DNA from: JACVRW01 sp963821275
Lineage (GTDB): Bacteria > Actinomycetota > Thermoleophilia > Solirubrobacterales > Thermoleophilaceae
DNA: 64,000 bases
Direction: 5' to 3'
NCBI GenBank assembly: GCA_963821275.1
Contig: CAWGDF010000006.1
Coordinates: 1 to 64,000 of the forward strand
Notes under the pieces: model-generated
Databases searched by the model: none
What the model was told of the DNA's origin: nothing
The model's input: only the letters and a program-made list of their open reading frames with translations
Made by a program: the position numbers and the translations under genes
In this document: positions 15,435-24,333 of the stretch, in pieces
Layout of the letters: each line of letters begins with the position of its first letter
How positions within the stretch are numbered: the stretch's first letter is position 1

Positions 15435-17925
15435 GTGAAGCGCCTGGTCGCGCTGGTGTTCGCGTTGGCATGCGCAACGGCGCCCGCGGCACACGCAGCG
15501 CCGCTCGACCTCGGCCGGCAGACCTGGAACATCCTGCCTCCCGGCCAGACCGGCAGCCTGCCACCGGACAGCTTCGGGACCAACCAGCTGAAGCTCTACG
15601 ACGACCTTGCCCCGCTGTTCGGCGATGTGGGGCCGGGCGACATCAGGCGCCTGTTCAAGTCGGCGCGCTTCTTCGCCCCGGCCGGCGGAGAGGTCACCCG
15701 GCCGCGCCGGGGGCTGACCATCCGGCGCGACCGCCGCTGGGGCGTGCCCCACATCCGCGGACGCACCCGCTCGGACGTGTTCTTCGGCATCGGCTGGGCG
15801 ACAGCCCAGGACCGCGGCCTGTTCATGGAGACCATCCGCTATCCGGCGCGCCTGGCGATCGTCGACGCCCCCGGCCTGAGCGCGCTCGGCATCGCCACGT
15901 CTCTGCGCAGCTTCGACCCGAGCGCCCAGACCGAGCGCCTCATCCGCGGGCAGCGCCGGCTGATCGCCGCCAAGGGCCGGGAGGGCCGCCGGGTCCTGAA
16001 GGACGTGAACGCCTATACGGCCGGCATCAACGCGCTACTACCGCAAGACCGGCAACGAGGCGAAGCCGTGGACGCAGGTCGACGTGGTGGCGGTGACCGG
16101 CCTGCTGGGGCAGGTGTTCGGCGCCGGCGGCGGTGACGAGGTGCGCCGCGGGCTGCTGCTCAGCGCGCTGCGTCGCCGCCTCGGCGCCAGGGCGGGCGAC
16201 GCGGTATGGCGCGACCTGCGCTCCTCCCAGGATCCGGAGACCTCGGTGACCACCGGTCGCCGCTTCCCGTACGTGACCGAGCGCCGCGGGCGCACGCCGG
16301 GGTCGCTCGTGCCCGACCCGGGTTCGCTGGACGAGTCGGCCGGCCGGGCGGCCCGCGTGGCCCAGGCGGCGCGCGGCCGTGCCTCCAACGCCGTGCTGGT
16401 GGGCCGAAAACGCTCCGCCAGCGGCCATCCGCTCGCGGTCATGGGCCCGCAGCTCGGTTTCTACTACCCGGAGCTGTTTCTCGAGGTGGACGCCCACGGC
16501 GGCGGCATCCATGCGCGTGGCGGCACGCTGCCCGGCCTGCCCTACGTGCTCATCGGGCGGGCGCGCGACTACGCCTGGAGTGCCACCGCGGCCGGCACCG
16601 ACAACACCGATCAGTTCCTGGAACGGCTCTGCAACCCCGACGGCAGCGCCCCCACCCGCGCCTCGACCCATTACCGCTACCGCGGGCGCTGCCGGCCGAT
16701 GACCACGTTCAACGCCGGTCTCTTGGGCGCCGGCGACGGGGACCCCGCGGAGCAGCTGATCTTCCGCGAGACCGTCCACGGACCGGTGAGCGGCACAGTG
16801 ACCGTGGGGGGCAGGCCTTACGCGGTGGCCAACCTGCGGGCTTCGCGCGGGAGGGAGGCGCTGAACGCCTTCATCGGCTCGGCGCTGAACGAGGGCGCGA
16901 TCCGCTCCGGCCGCGACTTCCCGCGGGTGGCCAACAAGCTCGAGTTCACCTTCAACCTGTTCTACGTCGACCACAGGGACATCGCGTTCTACTCCGCGGG
17001 GCGGCTGCCGGTCCGCGCACCGGGCACCAATCCGAGCCTCCCGACCCTCGGAACCGGCCGCCACGACTGGCGCGGCTTTCTCTCCCGTAAGGACCACCCC
17101 CAGGCGCTCAACCCGAAGAACGGGCTGATCCTCAACTGGAACAACAAGCCGGCGGCGGGCTTCGGGGCCGCCGACTCGAACTGGAGCTACCAGTCCGTCC
17201 ACCGCAACGAGCTGTTCAAGGGCTTCAAGCGGCGCAGCCGGCTACAAGACGTGCTGAGCGTCGTGAACCGGGCGGCCACCCAGGACCTGCGCGCGGTCGA
17301 GGTCTGGCCGGTCATCGACGACGTGCTGAAGGGTGGTGCTGCGCCCGACCCGCGCAGCCGGCAGGCCGCGGACCTCGTAAGCGCCTGGGTCCGCCGAGGC
17401 GCGAGCCGCCTCGACCGTGACCTCGACGGCAATATCGACGACCCCGGCGCGGCCGTGCTCGATCAGAGCTGGGACGTCCTGTCGGAGACCGTACTGCGCC
17501 CGGTGCTGGGTGAGCTGGCGGCGCCCGGCGGGCTGTTCGGACAGCTCATCGGCCGGGACAACAGCCCGCGCCGCGGGAACGGGGGCGCCTACGGCAGCGG
17601 CTGGTACGGCTACGTCGAGAAGGACCTGCGCTCCTTGCTCGGGCGCCGGGTTCGGGGGGCCTACAGCCGGCGCTACTGCGGCAACGGCGACCTGGCCGCG
17701 TGCCGGCGGTCGTTGTGGGCGGTCATCAAGCAGAGCGCCGACCTGCTCGCCGCCTCCCAGGGTCCCGACCCGTCGGCCTGGCGCTCGGACGCCACCGAGG
17801 AGCGGATCGAGTTCCAACCGGGCGTGCTCGGGCCCCAGTACACGATGCGCTGGGCCAACCGGCCGACCCTGCACCAGCTGATGGAGTTCCAGGGCCACAG
17901 ACGCCAGGGCAGGCCGCGGGGTTAG
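15435..17925 (+). pseudogene. Secreted penicillin acylase family (Ntn hydrolase), one frameshift
   Basis: Family members are secreted amidases that autocleave to expose an N-terminal Ser. The signal peptide MKRLVALVFALACATAPAAHA is clear, followed by the alpha-chain region with ILPPGQTGSLPPDSFGTNQL and WGVPHIRGRTRSDVFFGIGWATAQDR. The beta chain would start at Ser in GRASNAVLVG, followed by MGPQLGFYYPELFLEV. Near 16030-16033 the reading frame changes: GINA must be joined to YYRKTGNEAKPWT in the next frame, equal to one extra base. The two parts together give a family-length protein of about 830 residues. No other lesion is seen, so this may be a sequencing error rather than a dead gene. The true substrate could be an acyl-homoserine lactone or other amide. 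Confidence 0.8.
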
Positions 17926-17928
17926 AGT
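17923..17928 (+). promoter_or_regulatory. -10 element of dapF, leaderless layout
   Basis: TAGAGT lies 8 bases before GTG 17937 and overlaps the stop codon of the preceding gene; no Shine-Dalgarno is present. Confidence 0.45.
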
Positions 17929-17936
17929 GCCCCGGC

Positions 17937-18782
17937 GTGCGCTTCGAGAAGTGGCAGGCCCTCGGCAACGACTACGCGCTCGTGGAGGAGCGCGAGCTTC
18001 CCTTCGAGCTGACCCCTGAACGGATCCGCGCGCTCTGCGCGCCCCACACCGGGATCGGCTCCGACGGCCTGCTGCTGCTGCGCCCGACCGACGAGCGCGG
18101 CTTCGTTGCGGACGTGCGCATCTACAACCCCGACGGCTCGGAGGCCGAGCTGTCGGGCAACGGGGTGCGCCAGGCGGTGATGTACCTGCGCCGGTCGGGC
18201 TGGACCGAGCAGGACAGCTTCAGCGTCCGCACCGCCGCGGGCGAGATCCGGCCGCGGATCGGCGGGCCGTCGACGTGCACGGTGGACATGGGCCAGGTTC
18301 GCCTGCGTGCCGAGAACGACTTCCCGAGCGGGAGAGAGGACGGCGCCGGGGTGCTCACCGCCGCCGGGCGTGAGTTTCGCTTCCAGTTCGTCCAGGCCGG
18401 AAACCCGCAGTGCTCGATCGAGATGGACGAGGGGCTCGAGGAGCTGGACCTGGCCCGCTACGGGCCGGAGATCGAGCGGCATCCCCTGTTTCCCAACCGG
18501 ACCAATGTCTCGTTCTGGCGGCGCGCGGGCGAGAGCGCGATCCGGGCCCGTATCTTCGAGCGCGGCGTGGGGGAGACGATGTCCTCGGGCACCGGCGCGA
18601 TCGGGGCGGCCACGGCGGCGGTGCTGCGGGGTATGGACAGTCCGCTGCGAGTGATCCTCGACGGCGGGGAGCTCGAGGTGGCGGTGGCCGAGGATTTGCG
18701 GACCGAGCTGACCGGTTGGGCTCTGCCCGTCTATCGCGGCGTGCTGAGCGACGAGCTGGTCGAGGAGCTGCAGACCGGGTGA
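17937..18782 (+). CDS. dapF: Diaminopimelate epimerase homologue with both catalytic Cys replaced by Ser
   Basis: DapF interconverts LL- and meso-diaminopimelate with a two-cysteine acid/base pair. The 281-residue protein aligns over the whole fold: FEKWQALGNDYALVEE at the start, RIYNPDGSEAE, AGNPQCSIEMDE, FPNRTNVSFWR and RIFERGVGET. The two motifs that normally read CGNGxR and CGTGA instead read LSGNGVR and SSGTGA; codons TCG at both places confirm serine. Context supports a diaminopimelate role: the downstream gene overlaps by GTGA and is a DapL-like aminotransferase that would make LL-DAP. It may be a Ser variant, a very slow epimerase, or a diverged relative. I keep dapF with that caveat. 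Confidence 0.78.
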   Translation: MRFEKWQALGNDYALVEERELPFELTPERIRALCAPHTGIGSDGLLLLRPTDERGFVADVRIYNPDGSEAELSGNGVRQAVMYLRRSGWTEQDSFSVRTAAGEIRPRIGGPSTCTVDMGQVRLRAENDFPSGREDGAGVLTAAGREFRFQFVQAGNPQCSIEMDEGLEELDLARYGPEIERHPLFPNRTNVSFWRRAGESAIRARIFERGVGETMSSGTGAIGAATAAVLRGMDSPLRVILDGGELEVAVAEDLRTELTGWALPVYRGVLSDELVEELQTG

Positions 18783-19936
18783 AGCAGAGCGAGCGCGTTC
18801 GGAGCCTACCCCCGTATCTCTTCGCGGAGCTCGAGCGGAAGGTGCGCGAGAAGAAGGCGGCCGGCGTCGACGTGATCAGCCTGGGCATCGGCGATCCGGA
18901 CACGCCCACGCCTCCCGGCGTGGTCGAGGCCCTCGCGAGCGCCGCCGCCGACCCGGGCACCCATCAGTACCCCGCCAACCGGGGCCGGCCCGAGCTGCGC
19001 GAGGCCTTCGGGCGCTTCTACGAGAGGCGCTTCGGGGTAACTCTCGATCCGGAGACCGAGATCATTCCGGCCCTCGGGGCCAAGGAGTGCGTCTTCAACC
19101 TCAACCTCGCCTTCCTCGACGCCGGCGACGTGGCCCTGGCCGCCGACCCCGGCTACCCGGTCTACACCGGCGGGCCGCTGCTGGCCGGAGCCGAGCCGGT
19201 CCTGATGCCCCTGCTGCCCGAGCGCGGGTTCGCGCCCGATCTGGACGCGGTCGCCGGCGACGACGCCCGTCGCGCCCGGCTGATGTATCTCAACTACCCC
19301 AACAACCCCACCGGGGCGGTGCTCCCCGACGGGCTGTTCCAAGGGGCGGTCGCCTTCGCCCGCGAGCACGACCTGCTGGTGGTTCACGACGCGTCCTACA
19401 CCGAGACCACGTTCGACGGCTACGTCGCGCCGAGCTTCCTCGAGACCCCGGGCGCGCGCGAAGTGGGGGTGGAGGTGTTCTCGCTCTCGAAGGGCTGGAA
19501 CATGACCGGCTGGAGGACCGCCGCCCTGGTCGGCAATCCCGAGGCCGTGGAGGCCTATTGGCGGCTCAAGACGAACATCGACTCGGGCATGTTCGAGGCG
19601 CTGCAGCTCGCGGCGGTGGCGGCCCTGGACGCCGGCCCGCCGGAGGGAATGCGCGAGCTATACCAGCGGCGACGCGACCTGGTCTGCGACGCGCTGCGTG
19701 AGATCGGAGTGGACGTGGCGACCCCGAAGGGCACGATCTACGTCTGGGCGCCGGTGCCCGCCGGACACACCTCGGCGTCGTACTGCGAGCTGGTGCTGGA
19801 GGAGTCCGGAGTGGTGATCTCGCCCGGCGGCGCGTACGGCCCCAACGGCGAGGGCTTCTTCCGGATCTCGCTGACGATTGCCGACGCGCGGTTGAGCGAG
19901 GCGGTGGAGCGGCTGCGAGGGAGCCTGGCCGGCTGA
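18779..19936 (+). CDS. dapL: Aminotransferase class I/II, probable LL-diaminopimelate aminotransferase
   Basis: A 385-residue fold-type I PLP enzyme. The PLP lysine is in SLSKGWNMTGWR. NYPNNPTGAV and the ISLGIGDPDTPTP and GTHQYPANRGRPELREAFGRFY segments match DapL and related aminotransferases. DapL converts tetrahydrodipicolinate directly to LL-diaminopimelate with glutamate as amino donor. The call rests on the GTGA overlap with the dapF homologue at 18779-18782; other aspartate or alanine aminotransferases share these motifs. GTG 18779 gives the overlap and a normal N-terminus. Confidence 0.75.
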   Translation: MKQSERVRSLPPYLFAELERKVREKKAAGVDVISLGIGDPDTPTPPGVVEALASAAADPGTHQYPANRGRPELREAFGRFYERRFGVTLDPETEIIPALGAKECVFNLNLAFLDAGDVALAADPGYPVYTGGPLLAGAEPVLMPLLPERGFAPDLDAVAGDDARRARLMYLNYPNNPTGAVLPDGLFQGAVAFAREHDLLVVHDASYTETTFDGYVAPSFLETPGAREVGVEVFSLSKGWNMTGWRTAALVGNPEAVEAYWRLKTNIDSGMFEALQLAAVAALDAGPPEGMRELYQRRRDLVCDALREIGVDVATPKGTIYVWAPVPAGHTSASYCELVLEESGVVISPGGAYGPNGEGFFRISLTIADARLSEAVERLRGSLAG

Positions 19937-20631
19937 TGCGCTACTGCGGCGTGGTTCCCGTGCTGAATGCGCTTCAGCTCGTGATGCTGGAGGAGGTGCG
20001 CACCCCCGAGCCGCCGATCCGGCTGAGCGCGATGTTCTTCGAGCCCGGCCCCCCCGAGCAGGTGGCGGCCGAGCTGGCGGCCCTCACGGAGGTGGTGGTG
20101 GGGCTCGGGGCGCCGGCGGCCGGCGCGCCCGAGCGCCTGGCCGACCGTCTGCTCCAGCAGCTCGGCGTCCCCGCGCGGCCGCCCGACCCGGCCACTCAGA
20201 GGCTCGTGGAGCTGCTGGAGCTGCCGCTGCTCCGGCCCGAGGACGGCGAGGGGGAGGGGCCGATCACGGAGGGCGACTACGGAGACTTCCCGTTGTTCGA
20301 GACCAACCCGGACGGGGTCTTCTGCGCGCTCCAGGGCCGGCTCCTGCCCGCCAAGCGCCACCCGCTGGGGATGCAGCTGCGGATCGAGGAGCTGAGCGGC
20401 GACCACGTGTTCGACGAGGGCGGCGACCTCTGGCATCGCCGGATCGAGGAGATCGACGCGGCCGCCTGTGCCCTCTGCGCCCACCGCTACGCGGTCGGAC
20501 ACGCCTCGTGGCTCGGCGACCCCGAGCAGGGCGTGGTCGTCCTGCCGGGCAGCGCGCTTCCGGAGGAGTTTCCGCGCCGGGGGGTGCTGCCGCCGGTGGA
20601 ACGCCTTCAGCTGCGCCGGGTCTCCGGCTAG
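19936..20631 (+). CDS. Uncharacterised 231-residue protein
   Basis: I do not recognise this gene. It begins inside the stop of the aminotransferase gene (TGATG at 19934-19938), so it is likely co-translated. The product is soluble with no signal peptide. It opens with a beta-rich MRYCGVVPVLNALQLVMLEE and has a central VVVGLGAPAAG strand-loop. FETNPDGVFCALQGRLLPAKRHPLGMQLRIEEL follows, and then a pair of cysteines in AAACALCAHRYAVG. The pattern faintly recalls DUF429-type RNase H-fold proteins, but key acidic residues are not obvious. Codon use matches the neighbours. Confidence 0.6.
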   Translation: MRYCGVVPVLNALQLVMLEEVRTPEPPIRLSAMFFEPGPPEQVAAELAALTEVVVGLGAPAAGAPERLADRLLQQLGVPARPPDPATQRLVELLELPLLRPEDGEGEGPITEGDYGDFPLFETNPDGVFCALQGRLLPAKRHPLGMQLRIEELSGDHVFDEGGDLWHRRIEEIDAAACALCAHRYAVGHASWLGDPEQGVVVLPGSALPEEFPRRGVLPPVERLQLRRVSG

Positions 20632-20644
20632 CGGCGGTCGCGCC

Positions 20645-20650
20645 TAGACT
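20645..20650 (+). promoter_or_regulatory. -10 element of hflX, leaderless layout
   Basis: TAGACT lies 8 bases before ATG 20659. An earlier in-frame ATG (20653) is only 2 bases away from it, so the hexamer argues for 20659. Confidence 0.45.
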
Positions 20651-20658
20651 TGATGTCG

Positions 20659-21978
20659 ATGGAGCGAAGCCGAAACGGCCGCAGAGCCGAGACCCGCTAC
20701 GGCGCGGGGATCGCCAACGCGCGTGCGCGCCAGCGCGCGCTGTGCATCGCCGCCATGCCGGGCGAGCCCGACCTGGCCGAGCTGCGCGAGCTGTTGCGCA
20801 CCGCCGGGGTGGCGGTAGCCGGCGAGCTGGTGCAGCGGCGCGAACAGCCAGACCCCGACCGCTACTTCGGCCGCGGGAAGCTCGGCGAGCTAAAGCGGGC
20901 GATCGCCGAGAACGACGCCAACCTCGTGGCCTGCGACGACGAGCTGCTGCCGCGCCAGGAGCGCAACCTCGAGGAGGCGCTCGGGGTGCCCGTGATCGAC
21001 CGCACGGCGATCATCCTCGACATCTTCGCCGACCACGCCCACTCCGCCGAGGGCAAGCTGCAGGTGGAGCTGGCGCAGCTCGAGTACAACCTCGCCCGGA
21101 TGCGCGGCCTGTGGACCCACCTCGAGCGGCTTGGCGCCGGCCGCGTCGACGGCGGCATCGGGACCCGCGGACCGGGCGAGACCCAGATCGAGACCGACCG
21201 CCGGCTGGCCCGCGACCGCATCGCCGCCCTGAAGCGCCGGCTGCGCCACACCAAGGCCACGCGCTCCACCATGCGGCAGGAGCGCGAGCGGGCCGCCCTG
21301 CCGAGCGTGGCCCTGGCGGGCTACACGAACGCGGGCAAGTCCACCCTTCTCAACGCGCTCAGCGGCGCCGACGTCGGCGTTCGCGAGCGGCTCTTCCACA
21401 CGCTCGACCCCGCCACGCGCTCCTTCGAGATCTCGGGGCGGACCTATCTCCTCACGGACACCGTCGGCTTCATCCGCAAGCTGCCCCATCAGCTGGTGGA
21501 GGCTTTCTCGGCCACGCTCGAGGAGGCGCTCGGCGCAGACCTGATCGTGCACGTGGCCGACGCGTCGGTTCCCGAGGAGTCGCTGCACGAGATGCTGGCC
21601 GCGGTGGACGAGGTGCTGGAGGAGACGGGCGCCGGCGAGCGCCCCCGCCTGCTGGCCCTGAACAAGATCGACCTGCTGGACGCCGAGCGCCGGCGCGAGC
21701 TGTCCTTCCGCTTCCCGCAGGCTGTGCAGGTCTCCGGCGCCACCGGCGAGGGGCTGGAGGAGCTGGGGCGCGCGATCGAGGGCCGCTTCGTGGCCGGGCT
21801 CCGGCCCATGGAGCTGCTCGTGCCCTACGAGGAGGGCGGCAGCCTGTCCGAGCTGCACGAGCTCGCAGGCGAGCTCGAGCGCGAGGACACCGCCGAGGGG
21901 GTGCGGGTGAGCGCGCGCGTGCCCGTGGCGGCCGTGCCGCGCTTCGAGCGCTTCACGGTCAACGGCGCCCGCCCTTGA
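20659..21978 (+). CDS. hflX: GTPase HflX
   Basis: HflX is a ribosome-binding GTPase that splits stalled or hibernating ribosomes. The 439-residue protein has the N-terminal HflX domain (YFGRGKLGELKRAI, VIDRTAIILDIFADHAHSAEGKLQVELAQL), the RGPGETQIETDRR linker, and a G domain with G1 GYTNAGKST, G3 DTVGFI and G4 NKID. A C-terminal YEEGGSLSELHELAGEL region completes the family layout. I choose ATG 20659 because of the -10 spacing; 20653 would add two residues. The dut start overlaps its stop. Confidence 0.94.
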   Translation: MERSRNGRRAETRYGAGIANARARQRALCIAAMPGEPDLAELRELLRTAGVAVAGELVQRREQPDPDRYFGRGKLGELKRAIAENDANLVACDDELLPRQERNLEEALGVPVIDRTAIILDIFADHAHSAEGKLQVELAQLEYNLARMRGLWTHLERLGAGRVDGGIGTRGPGETQIETDRRLARDRIAALKRRLRHTKATRSTMRQERERAALPSVALAGYTNAGKSTLLNALSGADVGVRERLFHTLDPATRSFEISGRTYLLTDTVGFIRKLPHQLVEAFSATLEEALGADLIVHVADASVPEESLHEMLAAVDEVLEETGAGERPRLLALNKIDLLDAERRRELSFRFPQAVQVSGATGEGLEELGRAIEGRFVAGLRPMELLVPYEEGGSLSELHELAGELEREDTAEGVRVSARVPVAAVPRFERFTVNGARP

Positions 21979-22406
21979 TCCTGCGCTTTCGGCGACTGTC
22001 CGGGACCGCTCGGCCGCCCGCCCGCGCCCACGCGGGCGACGCCGGCCTCGACCTCCACGCCGCGGAGAGCGCGCGGCTCGGGCCGGGAGAGCGGGCCGAG
22101 GTGGGCACCGGCCTCGCGGTGGCCATCCCGGAGGGCCACGCCGGCCTGGTGCTGCCCCGCTCCGGTCTGGCCGCCCGCCACGGCATCGCGCTCGTCAACG
22201 CCCCCGGACTGATCGACGCCGGCTACCGAGGCGAGCTGCGCGTCCTGCTGCTGAACACCGACCGCGACCGGCACTTCGACGTGGCCGCCGGCGACCGCAT
22301 CGCCCAGCTCGTGCTGATCCGCGTGGAGCAGGCGGAGCTGGAGGAGACCGCGGAGCTGGAGGAGACCGCCCGGGGCCGGGGCGGGTTCGGCTCCAGCGGC
22401 CGTTAG
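21975..22406 (+). CDS. dut: Deoxyuridine 5'-triphosphate nucleotidohydrolase
   Basis: dUTPase removes dUTP and supplies dUMP for thymidylate. The 143-residue product has all five motifs in order: GDAGLDL, PRSGLAARHG, GLIDAGYRGELRVLLLN (with the catalytic Asp), GDRIAQLVL and RGRGGFGSSG. It starts at TTG 21975, overlapping the hflX stop (TTGA). The linker before motif 5 contains ELEETA twice, the result of a perfect 18-base tandem duplication at 22332-22367, so the flexible tail is six residues longer than it would otherwise be. Confidence 0.93.
   Translation: MILRFRRLSGTARPPARAHAGDAGLDLHAAESARLGPGERAEVGTGLAVAIPEGHAGLVLPRSGLAARHGIALVNAPGLIDAGYRGELRVLLLNTDRDRHFDVAAGDRIAQLVLIRVEQAELEETAELEETARGRGGFGSSGR
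22332..22367 (+). repeat. 18-base perfect tandem duplication inside dut
   Basis: The unit at 22332-22349 is repeated exactly at 22350-22367, encoding AELEET twice in the linker before dUTPase motif 5. It looks like recent slippage or unequal exchange and keeps the frame. Confidence 0.9.
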
Positions 22407-22478
22407 GGATAGCATCCGGTGGGCTCGCGCCCCCCCGGGCACGTGCCGGCCGATGAGGCCCCTGTCCCCCGGATGAGG

Positions 22479-22484
22479 TACGCT
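22479..22484 (+). promoter_or_regulatory. -10 element of the STAS gene, leaderless layout
   Basis: TACGCT lies 8 bases before GTG 22493, with only GGCGCTGG between, so no usable ribosome-binding site. Confidence 0.45.
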
Positions 22485-22492
22485 GGCGCTGG

Positions 22493-22858
22493 GTGGACCC
22501 ACTTGCCGTGCATCGGACGGCCTCCCATGGCCGTGTGCTGCTCGCGGTGTCCGGGGAGATCGACATCGCCACGGCGCCGCGGCTGATCGCCGTGCTGAAC
22601 GATGCCGTGACCGACGGCGCCGGGTCGGACGGGTCGGTCGTGATCGACCTCACCGATGTCCCCTTCATGGACTCGACCGGGCTCGCGCTGCTGATCGACG
22701 CTCAGCGCCGTCTCAGCAGCCGTGGCCGCGGATTCGCGGTGGTGTGCCCGCCCGGGCCGCTGATGCGGGTCTTCGAGACCACCGACATGGTCGACAGGCT
22801 GGGGGTCCACGCCGAGCGCGAGGACGCCGTGCGCGCCGCCGGCCGAGGCCCGGCGTAA
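22493..22858 (+). CDS. STAS-domain anti-sigma factor antagonist
   Basis: A 121-residue single-domain STAS protein. VSGEIDIATAPRL opens the fold and VIDLTDVPFMDSTGLALLIDA contains the conserved DSTGL, whose Ser is the phosphorylation site in SpoIIAA/RsbV-type antagonists. Such proteins bind an anti-sigma kinase and release a sigma factor when unphosphorylated. No RsbW-like kinase or SigB-like sigma factor is adjacent, so its partner lies elsewhere. Transcription appears leaderless from TACGCT at 22479-22484, and it converges on gatD. Confidence 0.87.
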   Translation: MDPLAVHRTASHGRVLLAVSGEIDIATAPRLIAVLNDAVTDGAGSDGSVVIDLTDVPFMDSTGLALLIDAQRRLSSRGRGFAVVCPPGPLMRVFETTDMVDRLGVHAEREDAVRAAGRGPA

Positions 22859-22909
22859 GGCCGGGCGCGCCGTCTCCCGGCGACCAAACAACCCCGAGGC
22901 CCGGCCTTA
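22856..22909. terminator. Bidirectional hairpin between the STAS gene and gatD
   Basis: TAAGGCCGGGC at 22856-22866 pairs perfectly with GCCCGGCCTTA at 22899-22909 across a 32-base loop. The arms contain the stop codons of both convergent genes. There is no T-tract, so it may work as an intrinsic stop of the GC-rich kind or merely block read-through. Confidence 0.45.
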
Positions 22910-23629
22910 GAGCCCGGCCGCGCGCAGGGCGGACCGGTGCGCGGCGTGCTCCAAGGCGTCGTCCGCGAGCGGCTCCAGCGCGGTGTCGAGTGCCAGCTCG
23001 ATCAACCGGTCGGCCAGCCAGACGTTCTTGGGCAGCAGCGGACCGTGGAGGTAGGTGCCGATCACGTTGCGCCGCCGCACCCCTTCGAAGCCGTCACGCC
23101 CATTGTTGCCGTGCCCGCTGAGCACCCGGCCGAGCGGCCGCTCGCCGGTGCCGAGGTAGGTGCGGCCGCCGTGGTTCTCGAAGCCGGCGATGGTCCGGGG
23201 GCCTTCGCCCAGATCGGCCTCGATGGCGCAGTTGCCGATCAGCCGCGGGCCCGGCTCGCGGACCGTGCGCAGGTCCACCAGTCCCACGCCGGGCAGCTCC
23301 TGCGCGCGCAGCTCGTAGGAGTGCCCGAGCAGCTGGTAGCCGCCGCACACCGCCAGGATCACAGCGCCTCGCTCCGCCGCCTCGTGCAACGGCCGGCGTT
23401 TGCCGGCGGCCATGTCGTGGGCCACGGTCACCTGGTCGCGGTCCTGTCCGCCGCCCATGTAGAAGAGGTCGGCGGCGTCCGGGTCGAGTGGCTCGCCCAG
23501 AGACGCCGATCCCAGAGCGAAGCCGAGCCCGCGCCACTCGCAGCGAGCGCGCAGCACGGCGATGTTGCCGCGGTCGGCGTAGATGTTCATGAGCTCCGGA
23601 TAGAGCGCGCAGACCCTCAGCGTCGGCAC
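22907..23629 (-). CDS. gatD: Lipid II isoglutaminyl synthase, glutamine amidotransferase subunit
   Basis: GatD supplies ammonia from glutamine to MurT, which amidates the D-Glu of lipid II. The 240-residue protein is a CobB/CobQ-like class I amidotransferase. Its catalytic Cys is C95 in AVCGGYQLLG, and the His lies in GTYLHGPLLPKN. LYPELMNIYADRGNIAVLRAR at the start is typical of GatD. murT lies in the same operon but is separated from gatD by a methyltransferase gene, whereas the two are usually adjacent. Its start overlaps the methyltransferase stop by 13 bases. Confidence 0.9.
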   Translation of the reverse strand: MPTLRVCALYPELMNIYADRGNIAVLRARCEWRGLGFALGSASLGEPLDPDAADLFYMGGGQDRDQVTVAHDMAAGKRRPLHEAAERGAVILAVCGGYQLLGHSYELRAQELPGVGLVDLRTVREPGPRLIGNCAIEADLGEGPRTIAGFENHGGRTYLGTGERPLGRVLSGHGNNGRDGFEGVRRRNVIGTYLHGPLLPKNVWLADRLIELALDTALEPLADDALEHAAHRSALRAAGL

Positions 23630-24333
23630 TCCACCACCACGCTTCCGATGTGGTCGGGGGTCTCGGGAATCACGTGGCGCCCGACGGGCTCGAGCCCGGC
23701 CGCGCGCGCCTCGGTCTCCAGTTCGTCCGCGCTCAGCAGCTCGAGCGCAAAGGGCGCGATCTCCTCCTCGAGCGCGCCGTCGGGCGACACCGCCTGCCGG
23801 CGGCGCTCGACCACCACCCGGCCGGGCTCCTCGCGCACCCAGACGGGCTGGCTGGAGAACACCCAGCCGTCGCGCTCGACCATGTCCGGATACGGCGGTG
23901 AGCGGTCCTCCTCGAGCACGGCCTCGTACGGGTCGGCGAGGGCGGCGGCGAATCGGCCGCCGGGGTCCAGATGGTGGTGCACGCGCTCCAGCATGGCGGC
24001 TCGCTCGGCGGGGCCGCCCAGGATCTGGACGAGCTGCATCGGTGCGAGTACCAGCCTGAAGCGATCCGCAAGCTCGAACGCGCGTGCGTCGGCGGTGATC
24101 ACGTCCACCTCGGGCGAGCGTCTCCGGAGCACTTCGAGCAGCTCGCCGTCGCTGTCGAGCGCCGTGACCTGGTAGCCCTCCTTCTGGAGGTCACGGGCCA
24201 CCCGGCCGGTCCCGGCGCCCAGGTCGAGGACCGGTCCGCGCGCCCGGCGGGCGAGGTCTCGCCACAGGGACAGGTCCGCCGCGTACGAGCCGTTCTCGAC
24301 GTCGTGCCAGATCGCGTCGCTCACTCCGACCAC
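23617..24333 (-). CDS. SAM-dependent methyltransferase between murT and gatD
   Basis: A 238-residue class I methyltransferase: VLDLGAGTGRVARDL is motif I, VTALDSDGELLEVL the acidic strand end, and ITADARAFEL motif II. The acceptor is unknown. Its position inside the murT-gatD operon, overlapping both neighbours, suggests a role linked to lipid II or cell-wall precursors, but that is inference from location only. ATG 24333 gives a 13-base overlap with murT; GTG 24324 would give a tight GTGA overlap and a three-residue shorter protein. Confidence 0.78.
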   Translation of the reverse strand: MVGVSDAIWHDVENGSYAADLSLWRDLARRARGPVLDLGAGTGRVARDLQKEGYQVTALDSDGELLEVLRRRSPEVDVITADARAFELADRFRLVLAPMQLVQILGGPAERAAMLERVHHHLDPGGRFAAALADPYEAVLEEDRSPPYPDMVERDGWVFSSQPVWVREEPGRVVVERRRQAVSPDGALEEEIAPFALELLSADELETEARAAGLEPVGRHVIPETPDHIGSVVVECRR

